This document shows positions 11,741 through 21,060 of a stretch of DNA of 64,000 bases, piece by piece. The DNA lies in the NCBI RefSeq assembly GCF_000016325.1, contig NC_009436.1:2666001-2730000 (forward strand), written 5' to 3'. The stretch is from Enterobacter sp. 638. GTDB lineage: Bacteria; Pseudomonadota; Gammaproteobacteria; Enterobacterales; Enterobacteriaceae. The notes beneath the pieces were generated by a model that saw only the letters and a list, made by a program, of their open reading frames with translations, had not been told where the DNA came from and made no database searches. Position 1 is the stretch's first letter. Each line of letters begins with the position of its first letter. Position numbers and translations under genes: made by a program.

Positions 11741-11824
11741 TCAGAACATTGCGCCTGGCGGTACGTCTTTAAACGTATTGCAGTAGTTGGCCCACATGCT
11801 TTTCAGGATTTTGCGCAGTTTCAT
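11741..11824 (-). CDS. azuC: Membrane-associated microprotein AzuC
   Basis: A 27-aa protein that reads [15 protein letters not shown] and continues to a PPGAMF end. It aligns with E. coli AzuC (28 aa) along its whole length, differing at a few positions and lacking the final Arg. AzuC is a small amphipathic protein at the inner membrane that is reported to bind GlpD. The ATG was preferred over one two codons upstream because the GGAG site is seven bases before it. It is too short for routine gene finders. Confidence 0.88.
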   Translation of the reverse strand: MKLRKILKSMWANYCNTFKDVPPGAMF

Positions 11825-11906
11825 GGTCATGCTCCGGTAATTTGTTATGCAGGTGTAATTCTCTATCCGCATATAATATGACCAGAGTCACAAAAATCAA
11901 TGATTA

Positions 11907-11922
11907 TGTGATGCACATCACA
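11907..11922. promoter_or_regulatory. CRP binding site between azuC and the MFS gene
   Basis: TGTGA-TGCACA-TCACA has two perfect half-sites. It is close to the azuCR -10 element, fitting the carbon-source control known for this RNA. It also lies about 120 bases before the rightward MFS transporter gene and could affect that promoter. Confidence 0.8.
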
Positions 11923-12037
11923 GTTAATAAACCAACAATGCTGCCAGGTTGTTAATAAAAGCACCGACAAATCCGTGAGTTAGCACCTTATAAGTTCCAG
12001 TAAATTTTTATAATTTTTTTGATACGGCAAGGTAGAG

Positions 12038-13459
12038 ATGACAGAAAATATCAGCGGGAAGCAGAGCCGGGGGATATCCCCAGCGGCACTTTTAGTCGCC
12101 GGCGCGTTCTTTATGGAGTTTCTCGACGGAACCGTGATTGCGACTGCCCTTCCGGATATGGCCAGGAGTTTTGGCGTTGAGGCGGTAGAGTTAAACATCG
12201 GTATCAGCGCTTATCTCATCACGCTGGCGGTACTGATCCCCGCCAGCGGCTGGATTGCCGATCGCTTCGGCGCCCGGAAAGTGTTTGCGGTTGCACTGGC
12301 CATCTTTACGCTGGCATCGGTATTTTGCGGATTGTCGACAACAGTCGATCAGTTTGTCGCCATGCGCATATTACAGGGCATGGGTGGCGCGCTGATGGTG
12401 CCGGTGGGTCGGCTGGCCGTCCTGCGCACCACACCGAAGCATCTGCTGATTACCGCTATCGCAACGTTAACCTGGCCTGCTCTGGTTGCACCGATCATCG
12501 GGCCACCGCTCGGCGGATTTATTACCAGCTACGCCGACTGGCGCTGGATCTTCTTTATTAACGTTCCGCTTGGGATCATCGCGATTATTCTGGCGCTGCG
12601 TATTATTCCGGACTTGCATGAAGATGCCCGCCGCCCTTTCGATCTGCCGGGATTCATCGCCACGACCATCGCCATGGTGAGTCTGGTGTACGCGATGGAG
12701 TCAATGGGTGCTCAGCAGACAGATAGCGTTGTAACGATCGCGCTTTTGGCTATCGGATGCGTGACGTTATTTTACGCTTTGCGCCATTTCCAACGCGCCA
12801 AATGGCCGATGATCCGCCTCGACGCTATGCAGGTACCCACCTTTCGCGTGACGATGTACGGCGGTTCCCTGTTTCGTGCCTCTATAAGTGCCGTTCCCTT
12901 CCTGCTGCCGCTGATGTTTCAGGTCGGCTTTGGCATGGATGCGTTTCACTCTGGCCTGCTGGTGCTGGCCGTTTTCGTCGGTAACCTGACCATCAAACCC
13001 GCCACAACGCCGCTCATCCGTCGCCTGGGTTTTCGGAAATTACTGCTGATTAATGGTGCATTGAACGTCCTGTCGCTGTTGGCCTGCGCGCTTATCACCC
13101 CGCAAACGCCTGTCTGGCTTATCTTGCTGATCCTGTATCTGGGTGGGGTTTTCCGTTCCATTCAGTTTACCGCCGTCAGTACGCTGGCCTTTTCTGATGT
13201 GCCTTCCGCACAGATGAGCTACGCCAACACCCTGTTTTCGACGGCCACGCAGCTCGCCGTGGGGCTGGGAATTACACTGGGGGCAATTGGGATACGCATT
13301 GGTGAGAAAGTGAGTTATGCGCTAGGTATGGCTGCGATCCCCGGTCTGAGCTTCCGGCTGGCCTTTGTCGCTATTGCCATCATCTGTCTGGTCGGAATGT
13401 TTGATACGCTGAGCCTGACCAAAGATGCAGGCAGCGCGGTCTCGAAAAAAAGAGAATAA
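12038..13459 (+). CDS. MFS drug efflux transporter, DHA2 family
   Basis: A 473-aa inner-membrane protein of the major facilitator superfamily, similar in type to HsrA/MdtD proton-drug antiporters. It has the DHA motif FLDGTVIATALPDMA near residue 28, motif A GWIADRFGARKVF near residue 72, and an antiporter motif C-like IIGPPLGG near residue 153. The ribosome site AAGG lies seven bases before the ATG. No membrane-fusion partner or TetR regulator is adjacent, so substrate and control are unknown. It is not at this site in E. coli K-12. Confidence 0.88.
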   Translation: MTENISGKQSRGISPAALLVAGAFFMEFLDGTVIATALPDMARSFGVEAVELNIGISAYLITLAVLIPASGWIADRFGARKVFAVALAIFTLASVFCGLSTTVDQFVAMRILQGMGGALMVPVGRLAVLRTTPKHLLITAIATLTWPALVAPIIGPPLGGFITSYADWRWIFFINVPLGIIAIILALRIIPDLHEDARRPFDLPGFIATTIAMVSLVYAMESMGAQQTDSVVTIALLAIGCVTLFYALRHFQRAKWPMIRLDAMQVPTFRVTMYGGSLFRASISAVPFLLPLMFQVGFGMDAFHSGLLVLAVFVGNLTIKPATTPLIRRLGFRKLLLINGALNVLSLLACALITPQTPVWLILLILYLGGVFRSIQFTAVSTLAFSDVPSAQMSYANTLFSTATQLAVGLGITLGAIGIRIGEKVSYALGMAAIPGLSFRLAFVAIAIICLVGMFDTLSLTKDAGSAVSKKRE

Positions 13460-13462
13460 AAA

Positions 13463-13483
13463 AAGCCAGCGCGATGCTGGCTT
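13463..13483 (-). terminator. Terminator of the RpiB-like gene
   Basis: AAGCCAGC/GCTGGCTT stem with a 5-base loop. Read leftward it is followed by seven T residues, so it ends the minus-strand rpiB-like transcript. It also lies just after the MFS gene stop. Confidence 0.8.
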
Positions 13484-13503
13484 ATCGACTTATCGACTTA
13501 TCG
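13482..13503. repeat. Short tandem repeat of TTATCGAC
   Basis: Two and three-quarter head-to-tail copies of the 8-mer TTATCGAC lie between the terminator and the stop of the RpiB-like gene. It is probably replication slippage, with no clear function. Confidence 0.8.
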
Positions 13504-13508
13504 TAAGA

Positions 13509-14147
13509 TTAGCCGACGATACCGCGAACAAAGGCTTCAATCTCTTTGTCCTGGCAGTTTTCAAAGAAGCACTGCTGGAAGCGCTGACCTGACACGGCGG
13601 TTTTCACCAGTTCCGGGTCGATTGCACGCAGCGTATCCAGATAGTTGTCCTTCACTACCGCGGCTTTAACCTGATTCAGGATACCGGCATTACGAACCTG
13701 CGGCTCTTTACGCTCTGGTGGGTAGCCTTCACCTTTACGGCCAGTGAATGCTTTTTCAAAGATAAAGCGCACGTTCAGTTCCGCGCCCCAACCGAAGCCT
13801 TTGGCAAACGGCAGCGCCAGTGCGTTACCGTTGTTGATCTGGGCAAACAGGAAGGCGTCAGCCGGATCGATACAGTAGCCGCAGTTCACGCCAGGATGGA
13901 TGTTCAGAGACATCAACGCGCCCTGGCCGGTGCCGCAGCCGGTCACGACGAAATCAACAGCCTTAGAATTGATCAGAATGCTGGCCATGATACCCAAGTG
14001 GATGTACGTCAGGTGATGATCGTTCTCATCGCTCATCCCAACGTTAAACACCGGAAAGCCTTTTTCATCGGCTACCGCTTTCAATTCATTAAGAATAATG
14101 GCGTTTTTGGCCGCCTGGCTGTTTTCCATCATCAGTGCAATTTTCAT
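13509..14147 (-). CDS. RpiB/LacA/LacB-family sugar-phosphate isomerase
   Basis: A 212-aa cytoplasmic protein related to ribose-5-phosphate isomerase B and galactose-6-phosphate isomerase. The catalytic motif VVTGCGTGQGALMS (Cys71) corresponds to the CGTGIG active-site loop of RpiB. Compared with RpiB (about 150 aa) it has an extra C-terminal segment of about 60 residues. It has an AGGAG site and stands alone between the MFS and HD-GYP genes, with no sugar kinase or transporter beside it. Substrate is unknown; the fold assignment is fairly sure. Confidence 0.82.
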   Translation of the reverse strand: MKIALMMENSQAAKNAIILNELKAVADEKGFPVFNVGMSDENDHHLTYIHLGIMASILINSKAVDFVVTGCGTGQGALMSLNIHPGVNCGYCIDPADAFLFAQINNGNALALPFAKGFGWGAELNVRFIFEKAFTGRKGEGYPPERKEPQVRNAGILNQVKAAVVKDNYLDTLRAIDPELVKTAVSGQRFQQCFFENCQDKEIEAFVRGIVG

Positions 14148-14399
14148 TCTTTATCTCCTGAATGCGATGCGGGTTTTCCCGCCACAGATAGCTCGTCCAC
14201 TCAACTCTACTATCTGGCAAACATACTTTCAAATTAACTGAAAAAATGTTTTAAAAAATTAAGGTGACTTCACACATTTCTGTTTTGCCGTTGAAATTTG
14301 TGCGCCCGCATAAACTGAAGAAATTTTTACTCGCGGATCCGGCAGTTAGCTAGACTGCATTTAAAAGACAATAAAATCCTTTGGGGAATATTTGTAAAT

Positions 14400-16571
14400 A
14401 TGCGCCGCCACAAGCCTCGCATCACATGGCTAATCGGGTTAGTTATACTTTATGTCCTACTCTGGGCAAGAATATCTTTTGCACAACCCACACCTGATTT
14501 AACCCCCGTTCCCGTCTGGATTTATAACGCCGACAGTTTCGAATTCTGGCGCACTCCTCAGGGTGAATTACAGGGTTTCTACCCCGAACTCGTGCGCGCG
14601 ATTAACCTCAAATATGATACACATCTGGAACTCAGGCCGGTCGGCGGGCCTGAAATCGGACAGCGTTTTAATGCCGATAGCTACGGAGTGTATGCCGGAG
14701 TCCTGCGAACAGAGTCGAGGGCGCGCACCAAAATCCTCTCATCAAAGCTTTTTATCAACGAGGTGGTAGCTGCAAGCCCATCGATGTCGGTGAATACTGC
14801 GGAAGAGTTGACGAACGCACGCGTTCTGTTTCGCCAGAATGATGCCACGCTGGAGAGCGTGCAAAAGCGTTATCCGGATCTGACGTTTCGCTCGATTCAC
14901 CTGGTCGCCACCAGCGAAGAAGCCTTCCGCTTGCTGAGCGAGCGCAAAGCAGATTTCTACATTAATGACGCCAGCGAAATGGAAAACACCCAGCGCTACT
15001 ACCTGCTTTCCCACCCTTTTCCCGAATTGCGCATCCCCGTAGTGTTAGGGTTCAGCCCGGAGCTGCGCGATTTACGTGAAAAGGTGAATACTTTTATTGG
15101 CGAGGGTTACCGCAGCGGGGCCTTACGCAAGGCGCTGGAAGAGAGTAAGCGTCAGTATCTTCTCAGTCGAATTGCGATTTCAAACCCTGAAAAAGACTGG
15201 TTGGCCAATAATCCTTTGGAAATCTGGTTACCTAAAAACGAAAATTTTGCGCCAATAATCTGGAAAGACAACCGCGGTTACCAGGGAACGGCGATCAATA
15301 TGATCAATGACATGCGCGAATTACTCGGCATGGAAGTGGAGGTGCATTTTATTGACAATTATGCCGAGACGCTGGAAAAACAGCACTGGCCGATTCGTCT
15401 TGTAGATGTCGCCGAAAGCAGCAATACTGCGCATGCCGCAGGTCGAATTGGGCCGGATATTGCCTGGCACAACCTCTATTACAACCGAATTAAACAACCG
15501 TTTTTGTGGGATGAGGAGAGTATCCGCGGCCAGCGTGTCGGCGTGCTGGAGGGATCATTCTCAGCCCGTTATTTACAGGAGCGATTCGGTAATGACGTCG
15601 TGATCGTGACCCAACACAACCTCAACGGTCTCATTGATGCCATCGAAAATAACAAAATTGACTATATTCTCGGCGACTTAAGTTCGCTGGAGTCGACGCT
15701 TCGCGGCAATGAACTTTTTCGTGGTGTGCTAAAAGTGGCAGGCGTCACGCGATCAGAATTTATTGTCGGCCCCTGGGTTCAGCCCGATCACCCGCTTTTT
15801 CAACTGCTCACTCAGGTTCACCGTCTTTCCAGTTTCCGTACACAACTGGAGCGCCAGGAAGAGCGTGATTTCTTTCCTGATTTAACCAAAAACACGCTAA
15901 AAATTGTCAGTGTGATATTGCTTGTAACCGCCCTGTTTAGCCTGTTTATGTTGATAATGATGCGCCGCCATATAAAAGAGAATCGGTTAATAAACCGCAA
16001 TATTGTGCAGGCGCTCGAAAAGGTCAACCGTGCGCACGATGACGAGACCGGAAGCCATATCCAGCGTGTCGCGAAATACTGCGCAATGATGGCCCGTGAG
16101 TTGAAATTATCCCGCAAGATGATCGCAGAAATTGAACATTTCGCTTCCCTGCATGATGTCGGGAAAATCGCCGTCCCCGATCGCATTTTGCGTAAGCAAG
16201 GGCCGCTAACGCCCCAGGAATTTAGCGAAATGAAACTGCACACCACGAAAGGCTATACGATTATTCAGGGCCTGGCGCTGGGTCCGGTCGCGGAAAATAT
16301 TATTCACTTCCATCACGAAAAATGGGACGGCAGCGGATATCCAGAGGGGCTTCGCGGCGAGAATATCCCATTAGAAGCGCGCATCCTGGCTTTGGCCGAT
16401 GTGTACGACGCATTGCGGCAAAAACGCGTATATAAACCCGCATTTAGTCACGAACAGGCATGCGAGGTGATCTTTGATGGTGCAGGTCGCCACTTTGATC
16501 CGCAACTCATTGCGTTATTCCGCGAACACCATCTCAAGTTTCGCACCATTTTTGACAGCCTGGCGGATTAA
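14400..16571 (+). CDS. Membrane c-di-GMP phosphodiesterase with periplasmic sensor (HD-GYP)
   Basis: A 723-aa receptor. An N-terminal signal/anchor (about residues 9-29) is followed by two periplasmic solute-binding-like domains (SBP_bac_3 type, about 40-260 and 265-490), a transmembrane helix (about 499-522), and a cytoplasmic HD-GYP domain. The catalytic signatures are intact: LHDVGK (His585/Asp586) and KWDGSGYPEGL near residue 640. HD-GYP enzymes hydrolyse c-di-GMP, which generally favours swimming over biofilm. E. coli K-12 has no HD-GYP protein. The ribosome site is weak, with GGGGA about 13 bases upstream. It lies next to yecR in a flagellar neighbourhood; ligand unknown. Confidence 0.9.
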   Translation: MRRHKPRITWLIGLVILYVLLWARISFAQPTPDLTPVPVWIYNADSFEFWRTPQGELQGFYPELVRAINLKYDTHLELRPVGGPEIGQRFNADSYGVYAGVLRTESRARTKILSSKLFINEVVAASPSMSVNTAEELTNARVLFRQNDATLESVQKRYPDLTFRSIHLVATSEEAFRLLSERKADFYINDASEMENTQRYYLLSHPFPELRIPVVLGFSPELRDLREKVNTFIGEGYRSGALRKALEESKRQYLLSRIAISNPEKDWLANNPLEIWLPKNENFAPIIWKDNRGYQGTAINMINDMRELLGMEVEVHFIDNYAETLEKQHWPIRLVDVAESSNTAHAAGRIGPDIAWHNLYYNRIKQPFLWDEESIRGQRVGVLEGSFSARYLQERFGNDVVIVTQHNLNGLIDAIENNKIDYILGDLSSLESTLRGNELFRGVLKVAGVTRSEFIVGPWVQPDHPLFQLLTQVHRLSSFRTQLERQEERDFFPDLTKNTLKIVSVILLVTALFSLFMLIMMRRHIKENRLINRNIVQALEKVNRAHDDETGSHIQRVAKYCAMMARELKLSRKMIAEIEHFASLHDVGKIAVPDRILRKQGPLTPQEFSEMKLHTTKGYTIIQGLALGPVAENIIHFHHEKWDGSGYPEGLRGENIPLEARILALADVYDALRQKRVYKPAFSHEQACEVIFDGAGRHFDPQLIALFREHHLKFRTIFDSLAD

Positions 16572-16675
16572 GCGCCGTCGTTGCGAAGAGAAAGCGCGGA
16601 TTGACGGGCTATTCCTGGCATTGAGTGTCGCATCAGGCGGTAGTATAGAGTGTTTTCAATGACTCAGAGCGAAAT

Positions 16676-17014
16676 ATGAAGAAATTATTCCTTGCAGGCG
16701 CGCTTCTGTTGCTCGCGGGTTGTAATGTGACCCGTCAGGCCCAAGTGAACAGCGCGGACAGCACCAGCGGCGTTGTGAGGCTCAATATGGGTCAGGCAAT
16801 ACTGCAAAATAGCCATTATGATTCTTACGTGACGAACGGTACGGCGACGCGTGAATGCCAGGCGATGGGTTACGCAACCGCTTCAGCCTATGGGCAGCCG
16901 ATAAAAACCTGCACAGTGGTCAGCGGTTCGGTGTGCCTGAATGAAAGCGTGACTATCCAGTATAAATGCCAGGGTTATGCAATTACCCCCTCGGCAAAGC
17001 AAACCTATTATTAA
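16676..17014 (+). CDS. yecR: Lipoprotein YecR
   Basis: A 112-aa lipoprotein. The signal MKKLFLAGALLLLAGCN carries the lipobox LAGC, so Cys16 should be lipidated. The mature part matches YecR: TSGVVRLNMGQAIL, NGTATRECQAMGYA and the Cys residues of TCTVVSGSVCLN and YKC. In E. coli yecR expression depends on FlhDC, but its function is unknown. A 9-bp hairpin follows the stop. Confidence 0.9.
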   Translation: MKKLFLAGALLLLAGCNVTRQAQVNSADSTSGVVRLNMGQAILQNSHYDSYVTNGTATRECQAMGYATASAYGQPIKTCTVVSGSVCLNESVTIQYKCQGYAITPSAKQTYY

Positions 17015-17033
17015 TAGTAGGCATTAATAATAG

Positions 17034-17058
17034 CGCTGCCAGAATGGCACTGGCAGCG
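17034..17058 (+). terminator. Hairpin after yecR
   Basis: Perfect 9-bp stem CGCTGCCAG/CTGGCAGCG with a 7-base loop lies 20 bases after the yecR stop. The T run is poor, so strength is uncertain. Confidence 0.6.
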
Positions 17059-17232
17059 TATTCAAATCGGAAACAGAACAATTCTCATTAATATATTATA
17101 TCATTGCCAATGCGTTTTATTCCCATTCGTATTTTAATAAATAATATCTTTATTTTACCTTTTGCAAATAATTTAATAACAAATTATAGTGTCGCTCTGC
17201 CCGACTCATTAATAATTATATGGAGCCGCACC

Positions 17233-17730
17233 ATGCTGAAAACTGAAATGATCGATAAGCTCAACGAGCAAATGAACCTTGAGCTTTTTTCATCCCTGCT
17301 TTATCAACAGATGAGCGCCTGGTGCAGCTTCCACAGCTTTGAAGGCGCGGCCGCATTTCTGCGTCGTCACGCTCAAGAAGAGATGACGCATATGCAGCGT
17401 CTGTTTGATTATCTGGCTGATACCGGCAGTCTACCGCGCATCAACCCTGTTGCGTCCCCTTTCGCGGAGTATGCGTCTCTGGATGAACTGTTCCGTGCAA
17501 CCTACGAACATGAACAGCTGATTACGCAAAAAATTAATGAATTAACCCACGCTGCGATGATTGGTCAGGATTATCCAACCTTTAATTTCCTGCAGTGGTA
17601 TGTGGCAGAACAACACGAAGAAGAGAAATTATTTAAATCCGTTCTGGATAAATTATCACTGGCAGGTAAATCCGGCGAAGGTCTGTACTTTATTGATAAA
17701 GAGCTTGCCACGCTCGACACACAGAATTAA
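17233..17730 (+). CDS. ftnA: Ferritin FtnA
   Basis: FtnA is the main bacterial ferritin, a 24-mer cage that oxidises Fe(II) and stores it as a ferric mineral. The product from the ATG at 17233 is 165 aa, exactly the E. coli length. The ferroxidase residues are in place: Glu17 in NLELFSS, Glu50 and His53 in [11 protein letters not shown], and the EQHEEEKLF run near residues 126-134. A longer frame upstream is not used, because the ATG has a GGAG site close before it. A strong terminator shared with convergent yecH follows. Confidence 0.97.
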   Translation: MLKTEMIDKLNEQMNLELFSSLLYQQMSAWCSFHSFEGAAAFLRRHAQEEMTHMQRLFDYLADTGSLPRINPVASPFAEYASLDELFRATYEHEQLITQKINELTHAAMIGQDYPTFNFLQWYVAEQHEEEKLFKSVLDKLSLAGKSGEGLYFIDKELATLDTQN

Positions 17731-17732
17731 TT

Positions 17733-17762
17733 AAAAAAGGGAGCCCAGTGGCTCCCTTTTTT
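17733..17762. terminator. Bidirectional terminator between ftnA and yecH
   Basis: AAAAAAGGGAGCC-CAGT-GGCTCCCTTTTTT is a strong stem with A and T runs on both sides. It serves the convergent genes ftnA and yecH, whose stop codon it touches. Confidence 0.92.
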
Positions 17763-18000
17763 AATGCTGACATATTTTACTTTCGTGCGTAGAAAACCCT
17801 TCCTTTAAGGGAATAAATTTCCCTTTATTCTTCAGAAACTCCACCAGCTGCGCGGCCGTCATATTTTCAGCAGAACAGGTATGAAAATGGGCGCTATCGC
17901 CGAATCGCATGTGAATAGCCTGAATCAGGCTGGTTTCCGAATAGTGCTCATCAGACTCCAGCATCATATTGAGCACCTCGTGCCCGTGAATTGACGTCAT
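17761..18000 (-). CDS. yecH: DUF2492 family protein YecH
   Basis: A 79-aa protein matching E. coli YecH: TSIHGHEVLNMM near the start, then FHTCSAENMTAAQLVEFL and KICQH at the C-terminus. The pattern of His and Cys residues (HGH, HTCS, CQH) suggests metal binding, which is only inference. The start at 18000 gives the family N-terminus; the frame stays open upstream but the extension is not conserved. Function unknown. Confidence 0.9.
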   Translation of the reverse strand: MTSIHGHEVLNMMLESDEHYSETSLIQAIHMRFGDSAHFHTCSAENMTAAQLVEFLKNKGKFIPLKEGFSTHESKICQH

Positions 18001-18067
18001 AACCCCTCCGCAAAGAAAGGCACAGACTACACGCGAAGTCCGCGTCGCGCCTTGCGCTGGCACAGGT

Positions 18068-18409
18068 TTACATGCACCCGGCACAGCTAGTGCATCGCCA
18101 GTCATGAGGGTTAATCGCCTGATAAAAAGCGCGATAATTGTCGGTTTCAAGTGGAATGCCATTGTCGAAGAACAGATCGGTTAGCCAGTCGACGTGTTCA
18201 ATTATCCACTCGTCCTCTTTCAAGCCTTGGGCAAAAATCTCATCGTCCGGATCCATAATGTTGTAGATCGCCCACGTCCCCATATCTTTTTCGCGACGTG
18301 GCTCAGGCAGTTCCAGCGCCTCGCCGTTCCAGTGAATAATCCAGTGCCCGTGGCACAGCAAATTGCCCGAACGGCTCCAGGCGGCCTTAAATGGATTATC
18401 CCCTGCCAT
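18068..18409 (-). CDS. Small hypothetical protein with C-terminal CxxCxxC
   Basis: A 113-aa acidic, Trp-rich protein that I do not recognise. It contains WSRSGNLLCHGHWIIHWNG, a central DPDDEIFAQGLKEDEWI, and ends WRCTSCAGCM, a CxxCxxC tail that could hold a metal or form disulfides. It reads leftward, 67 bases before yecH, so the two may be co-transcribed. A GTG codon precedes the ATG and could be the true start. Not known from this site in E. coli K-12. Confidence 0.65.
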   Translation of the reverse strand: MAGDNPFKAAWSRSGNLLCHGHWIIHWNGEALELPEPRREKDMGTWAIYNIMDPDDEIFAQGLKEDEWIIEHVDWLTDLFFDNGIPLETDNYRAFYQAINPHDWRCTSCAGCM

Positions 18410-18549
18410 CACCTTCTCACTTTTGTTGATTATTTATATTGACTGTTTAAGGTACGCCTAATTTTCGCGCAAAAATATTGCCCTTATGAAGTAGGCAAAA
18501 CCCCCAAAAGTATCAGCCACTTGCCCTAAATATGACGCCCAGGCCAAAT

Positions 18550-18567
18550 CGTAAACATTTCATTACA
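18550..18567 (+). promoter_or_regulatory. TyrR box upstream of tyrP
   Basis: CGTAAA-N6-ATTACA matches the TyrR operator TGTAAA-N6-TTTACA at 10 of 12 positions. It lies about 90 bases before the tyrP start. TyrR control of tyrP by tyrosine and phenylalanine is established in E. coli; this site is assigned by pattern. Confidence 0.65.
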
Positions 18568-18658
18568 CTGCTTGTAACGGTGATTTGACGAAGTGGCGCT
18601 TTTCACTTACTCTGCGCCGCAGAATGGGTTGCGATTTGATGTTGCGGTAGAGGAAAGC

Positions 18659-19870
18659 GTGAGAAATAGAACTCTGGGAAGTATTTTTATCGTCGCAGGC
18701 ACGACGATTGGCGCAGGAATGCTGGCGATGCCGCTGGCCGCCGCAGGTGTCGGTTTCAGCGTCACCTTACTGCTTTTAGTCTGCCTGTGGGCACTGATGT
18801 GTTACACGGCGTTGCTGTTGCTTGAGGTCTACCAGCACGTTCCCGCGGACACCGGACTGGGTTCGCTGGCGGCACGCTATCTGGGTCGCTACGGTCAATG
18901 GATCACCGGTTTCAGCATGATGTTCCTGATGTACGCGCTGACTGCGGCTTATATGAGCGGCGCGGGTGAATTGATCGCCTCCAGTGTGAACGACTGGTTT
19001 GGCACGGGCATTTCTCCGGCGACCGGCGTTATCTTTTTCACCTTAATCGGTGGCGGCGTGGTGTGTGTCGGGACCTCTCTCGTCGACCTGTTTAACCGTT
19101 TTCTGTTTAGCGCCAAAATTATTTTCCTGGTGGTGATGCTTGTCCTACTCGCCCCGCATGTGCATAAAGTGAATTTACTGACACTTCCGCTGCAGCAGGG
19201 GCTGGCACTTTCTGCCATCCCGGTGATCTTCACTTCCTTTGGCTTCCACGGCAGCGTGCCGAGCATCGTGAGCTACATGAATGGTGATATTCGCAAGCTG
19301 CGTCGTGTGTTTATTATCGGCAGCGCCATTCCATTAATTGCCTATATTTTCTGGCAACTGGTGACGCTGGGCAGCATCGATTCATCGACGTTTATCGGCT
19401 TAATGGCTGACCATTCCGGTTTGAATGGATTCTTACAGGCACTGCGTGAAGTAGTGGCCTCACCGCACGTTGAGCTGGCAGTTCATCTGTTTGCCGACCT
19501 TGCGCTGGCGACCTCTTTCCTCGGCGTGGCGCTGGGTCTGTTCGATTATCTGGCGGACCTGTTCCAGCGCCGTCGCTCCGTCGGGGGACGTATCCAGACG
19601 GGCGTTGTGACGTTCTTGCCGCCACTCGCCTTTGCGCTGTTTTATCCACGCGGATTTGTGATGGCACTGGGCTATGCGGGTGTGGCGTTAGCCGTGCTTG
19701 CGCTGCTGCTCCCTTCCCTTCTGGCGTGGAAAAGCCGCCAGCAGCATCCCGACTCAGGCTATCGGGTGTGGGGAGGAAAACCGCTTCTGGCGATGGTATT
19801 CACCTGCGGGATTGTGGTTATCCTGGTGCAGTTCTCGATTGCAGCAGGATTGTTACCGGAAGTCGGTTAA
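18659..19870 (+). CDS. tyrP: Tyrosine-specific transport protein TyrP
   Basis: TyrP is a proton-driven tyrosine importer of the inner membrane (aromatic amino-acid permease family, about 11 helices). A GTG start at 18659 gives [19 protein letters not shown] and a length of 403 aa, equal to E. coli TyrP; AGAGGAAA precedes it. A longer open frame upstream has no family match. Conserved stretches include [21 protein letters not shown] TyrR box lies upstream and a terminator directly follows. Confidence 0.96.
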   Translation: MRNRTLGSIFIVAGTTIGAGMLAMPLAAAGVGFSVTLLLLVCLWALMCYTALLLLEVYQHVPADTGLGSLAARYLGRYGQWITGFSMMFLMYALTAAYMSGAGELIASSVNDWFGTGISPATGVIFFTLIGGGVVCVGTSLVDLFNRFLFSAKIIFLVVMLVLLAPHVHKVNLLTLPLQQGLALSAIPVIFTSFGFHGSVPSIVSYMNGDIRKLRRVFIIGSAIPLIAYIFWQLVTLGSIDSSTFIGLMADHSGLNGFLQALREVVASPHVELAVHLFADLALATSFLGVALGLFDYLADLFQRRRSVGGRIQTGVVTFLPPLAFALFYPRGFVMALGYAGVALAVLALLLPSLLAWKSRQQHPDSGYRVWGGKPLLAMVFTCGIVVILVQFSIAAGLLPEVG

Positions 19871-19871
19871 C

Positions 19872-19899
19872 AAAAAGGGCTCATAATGAGCCCTTTTTT
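19872..19899. terminator. Bidirectional terminator between tyrP and yecA
   Basis: AAAAAGGGCTC-ATAAT-GAGCCCTTTTT stem-loop lies immediately after the tyrP stop and just downstream of convergent yecA. Confidence 0.92.
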
Positions 19900-19909
19900 A
19901 TCAGCGCAA

Positions 19910-20578
19910 TCAATGCAAGCAGCAGCTTTTGAATTTCTTACCGCTGCCACACGGACAAGGATCGTTACGACCCACTTTCGCGCCATTGATAATTGGCTGC
20001 TGCGCCACGGTCAATTGTGGGTTCGCCACCCAGTAGTTGTATAAACGAAGCGCCGCCGGTTTGATTCGTTCGATGCTGGCGTGATATTCGTCTTCGGTTA
20101 GTTCATCCAGTTGTTCGGCATTCGCTTCCGTTCCGTGCAGCGTAATGATGTCTAAATCGGCTTTCAGCTCTTCCGGCAACGATGACCAGTCGGTCAGTGC
20201 CATCCCACGCATATAGCCATAGCACCACTCTTCCACCACGGTATAGCTTTTCCCGTCCACGTCGTTAACGCCGAAGACCGGTTCAAACTGATCGGGATAG
20301 TCACTCAGTCGCTCGGCAATATCGTTCAGATGCTTAAAGCAGAGATCGATAAAACGATTCATTTCGCGATCGTTTTTCCAGCGCGGAACATACTTTTGAC
20401 CGCCCCACACCGCCACCAGCCAGGTATCGGGTTCAACGACAACCGGACCCGATAAAACCGCGGTAAGCATGCCGTCAAGCTCGGAAACGTCAATCACAGA
20501 CGCATCCTCATGACCGTAAGACATTAACGTCTCTTCCAGCCACTCCAGTTCATTTTCAGTTAATGGGCCTTCAGTCAT
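19910..20578 (-). CDS. yecA: UPF0149/SEC-C family protein YecA
   Basis: A 222-aa protein matching E. coli YecA. It has an N-terminal UPF0149 domain and ends with a SEC-C zinc motif [20 protein letters not shown] like that of SecA and AscA-type proteins, implying zinc and ribosome or SecA-related binding. The ATG at 20578 was chosen since AGGAG lies ten bases upstream; a GTG three codons earlier is too close to that site. In E. coli yecA sits beside leuZ. Here about 10 kb separates them. Confidence 0.95.
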   Translation of the reverse strand: MTEGPLTENELEWLEETLMSYGHEDASVIDVSELDGMLTAVLSGPVVVEPDTWLVAVWGGQKYVPRWKNDREMNRFIDLCFKHLNDIAERLSDYPDQFEPVFGVNDVDGKSYTVVEEWCYGYMRGMALTDWSSLPEELKADLDIITLHGTEANAEQLDELTEDEYHASIERIKPAALRLYNYWVANPQLTVAQQPIINGAKVGRNDPCPCGSGKKFKSCCLH

Positions 20579-21060
20579 TGCAGACACTCCTGATAAAAAA
20601 AGAAAACGATTTTATCACACAATGCCAAAGGACTTCTCAAGCGCCAGTTCCAGGCGCGTGGAGCATGCTGTTTACACGCCGATAACACCATATTCTCCAT
20701 GGGCTTTCCTGGTGCAAGATAGCTTGAATCGTGACCGTTGCCCACGTGGCGGGCTTTATTGTTAACGAGATGTGATCCCCGCTGTAATTTCAGTTCACGG
20801 TGCCAGGTGGCGTAAAACGGCACTCTATACTGAAATAAGTCAAAAACCCGCAATGGGTTATTCACTCTGGCAGCCATTTTGCTTGCTTAATGTTCCTGCC
20901 CGTAGAGGGTGACAGGAAATCTCGTCGTATCAGCAGGATATTGTCAGGCTCTCGTTTGTTTCGTGCATTTTGTTCTCGCTTTTGTTTTTGGATTGACTGC
21001 GCCATATGCCGTTCAGGTTTAGACCGTGGTGCAAAAACCTCTTTGCTAAGGAACATAATA
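20579..21060. other. Intergenic region before the liv operon
   Basis: About 480 bases containing the divergent promoters of yecA and the liv-type operon. Open frames on the minus strand (20575-20877 and 20862-21170) have no family character and overlap neighbouring genes, so I consider them spurious. No leader peptide rich in Leu/Ile/Val was found. The livJ-like gene has an AAGGAA site. Confidence 0.5.

Larger units (their letters stand above)
11712..11868 (-). ncRNA. azuCR: AzuCR dual-function small RNA
   Basis: A short transcript unit: a CRP site (11907-11922), a TATTAT -10-like hexamer (11873-11878), the azuC microprotein frame and an intrinsic terminator. In E. coli the RNA (formerly IsrB) both encodes AzuC and base-pairs with mRNAs such as cadA and galE. 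The 5' end here is estimated from the -10 element and may be off by several bases. Base-pairing activity is inferred by homology. Confidence 0.6.
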
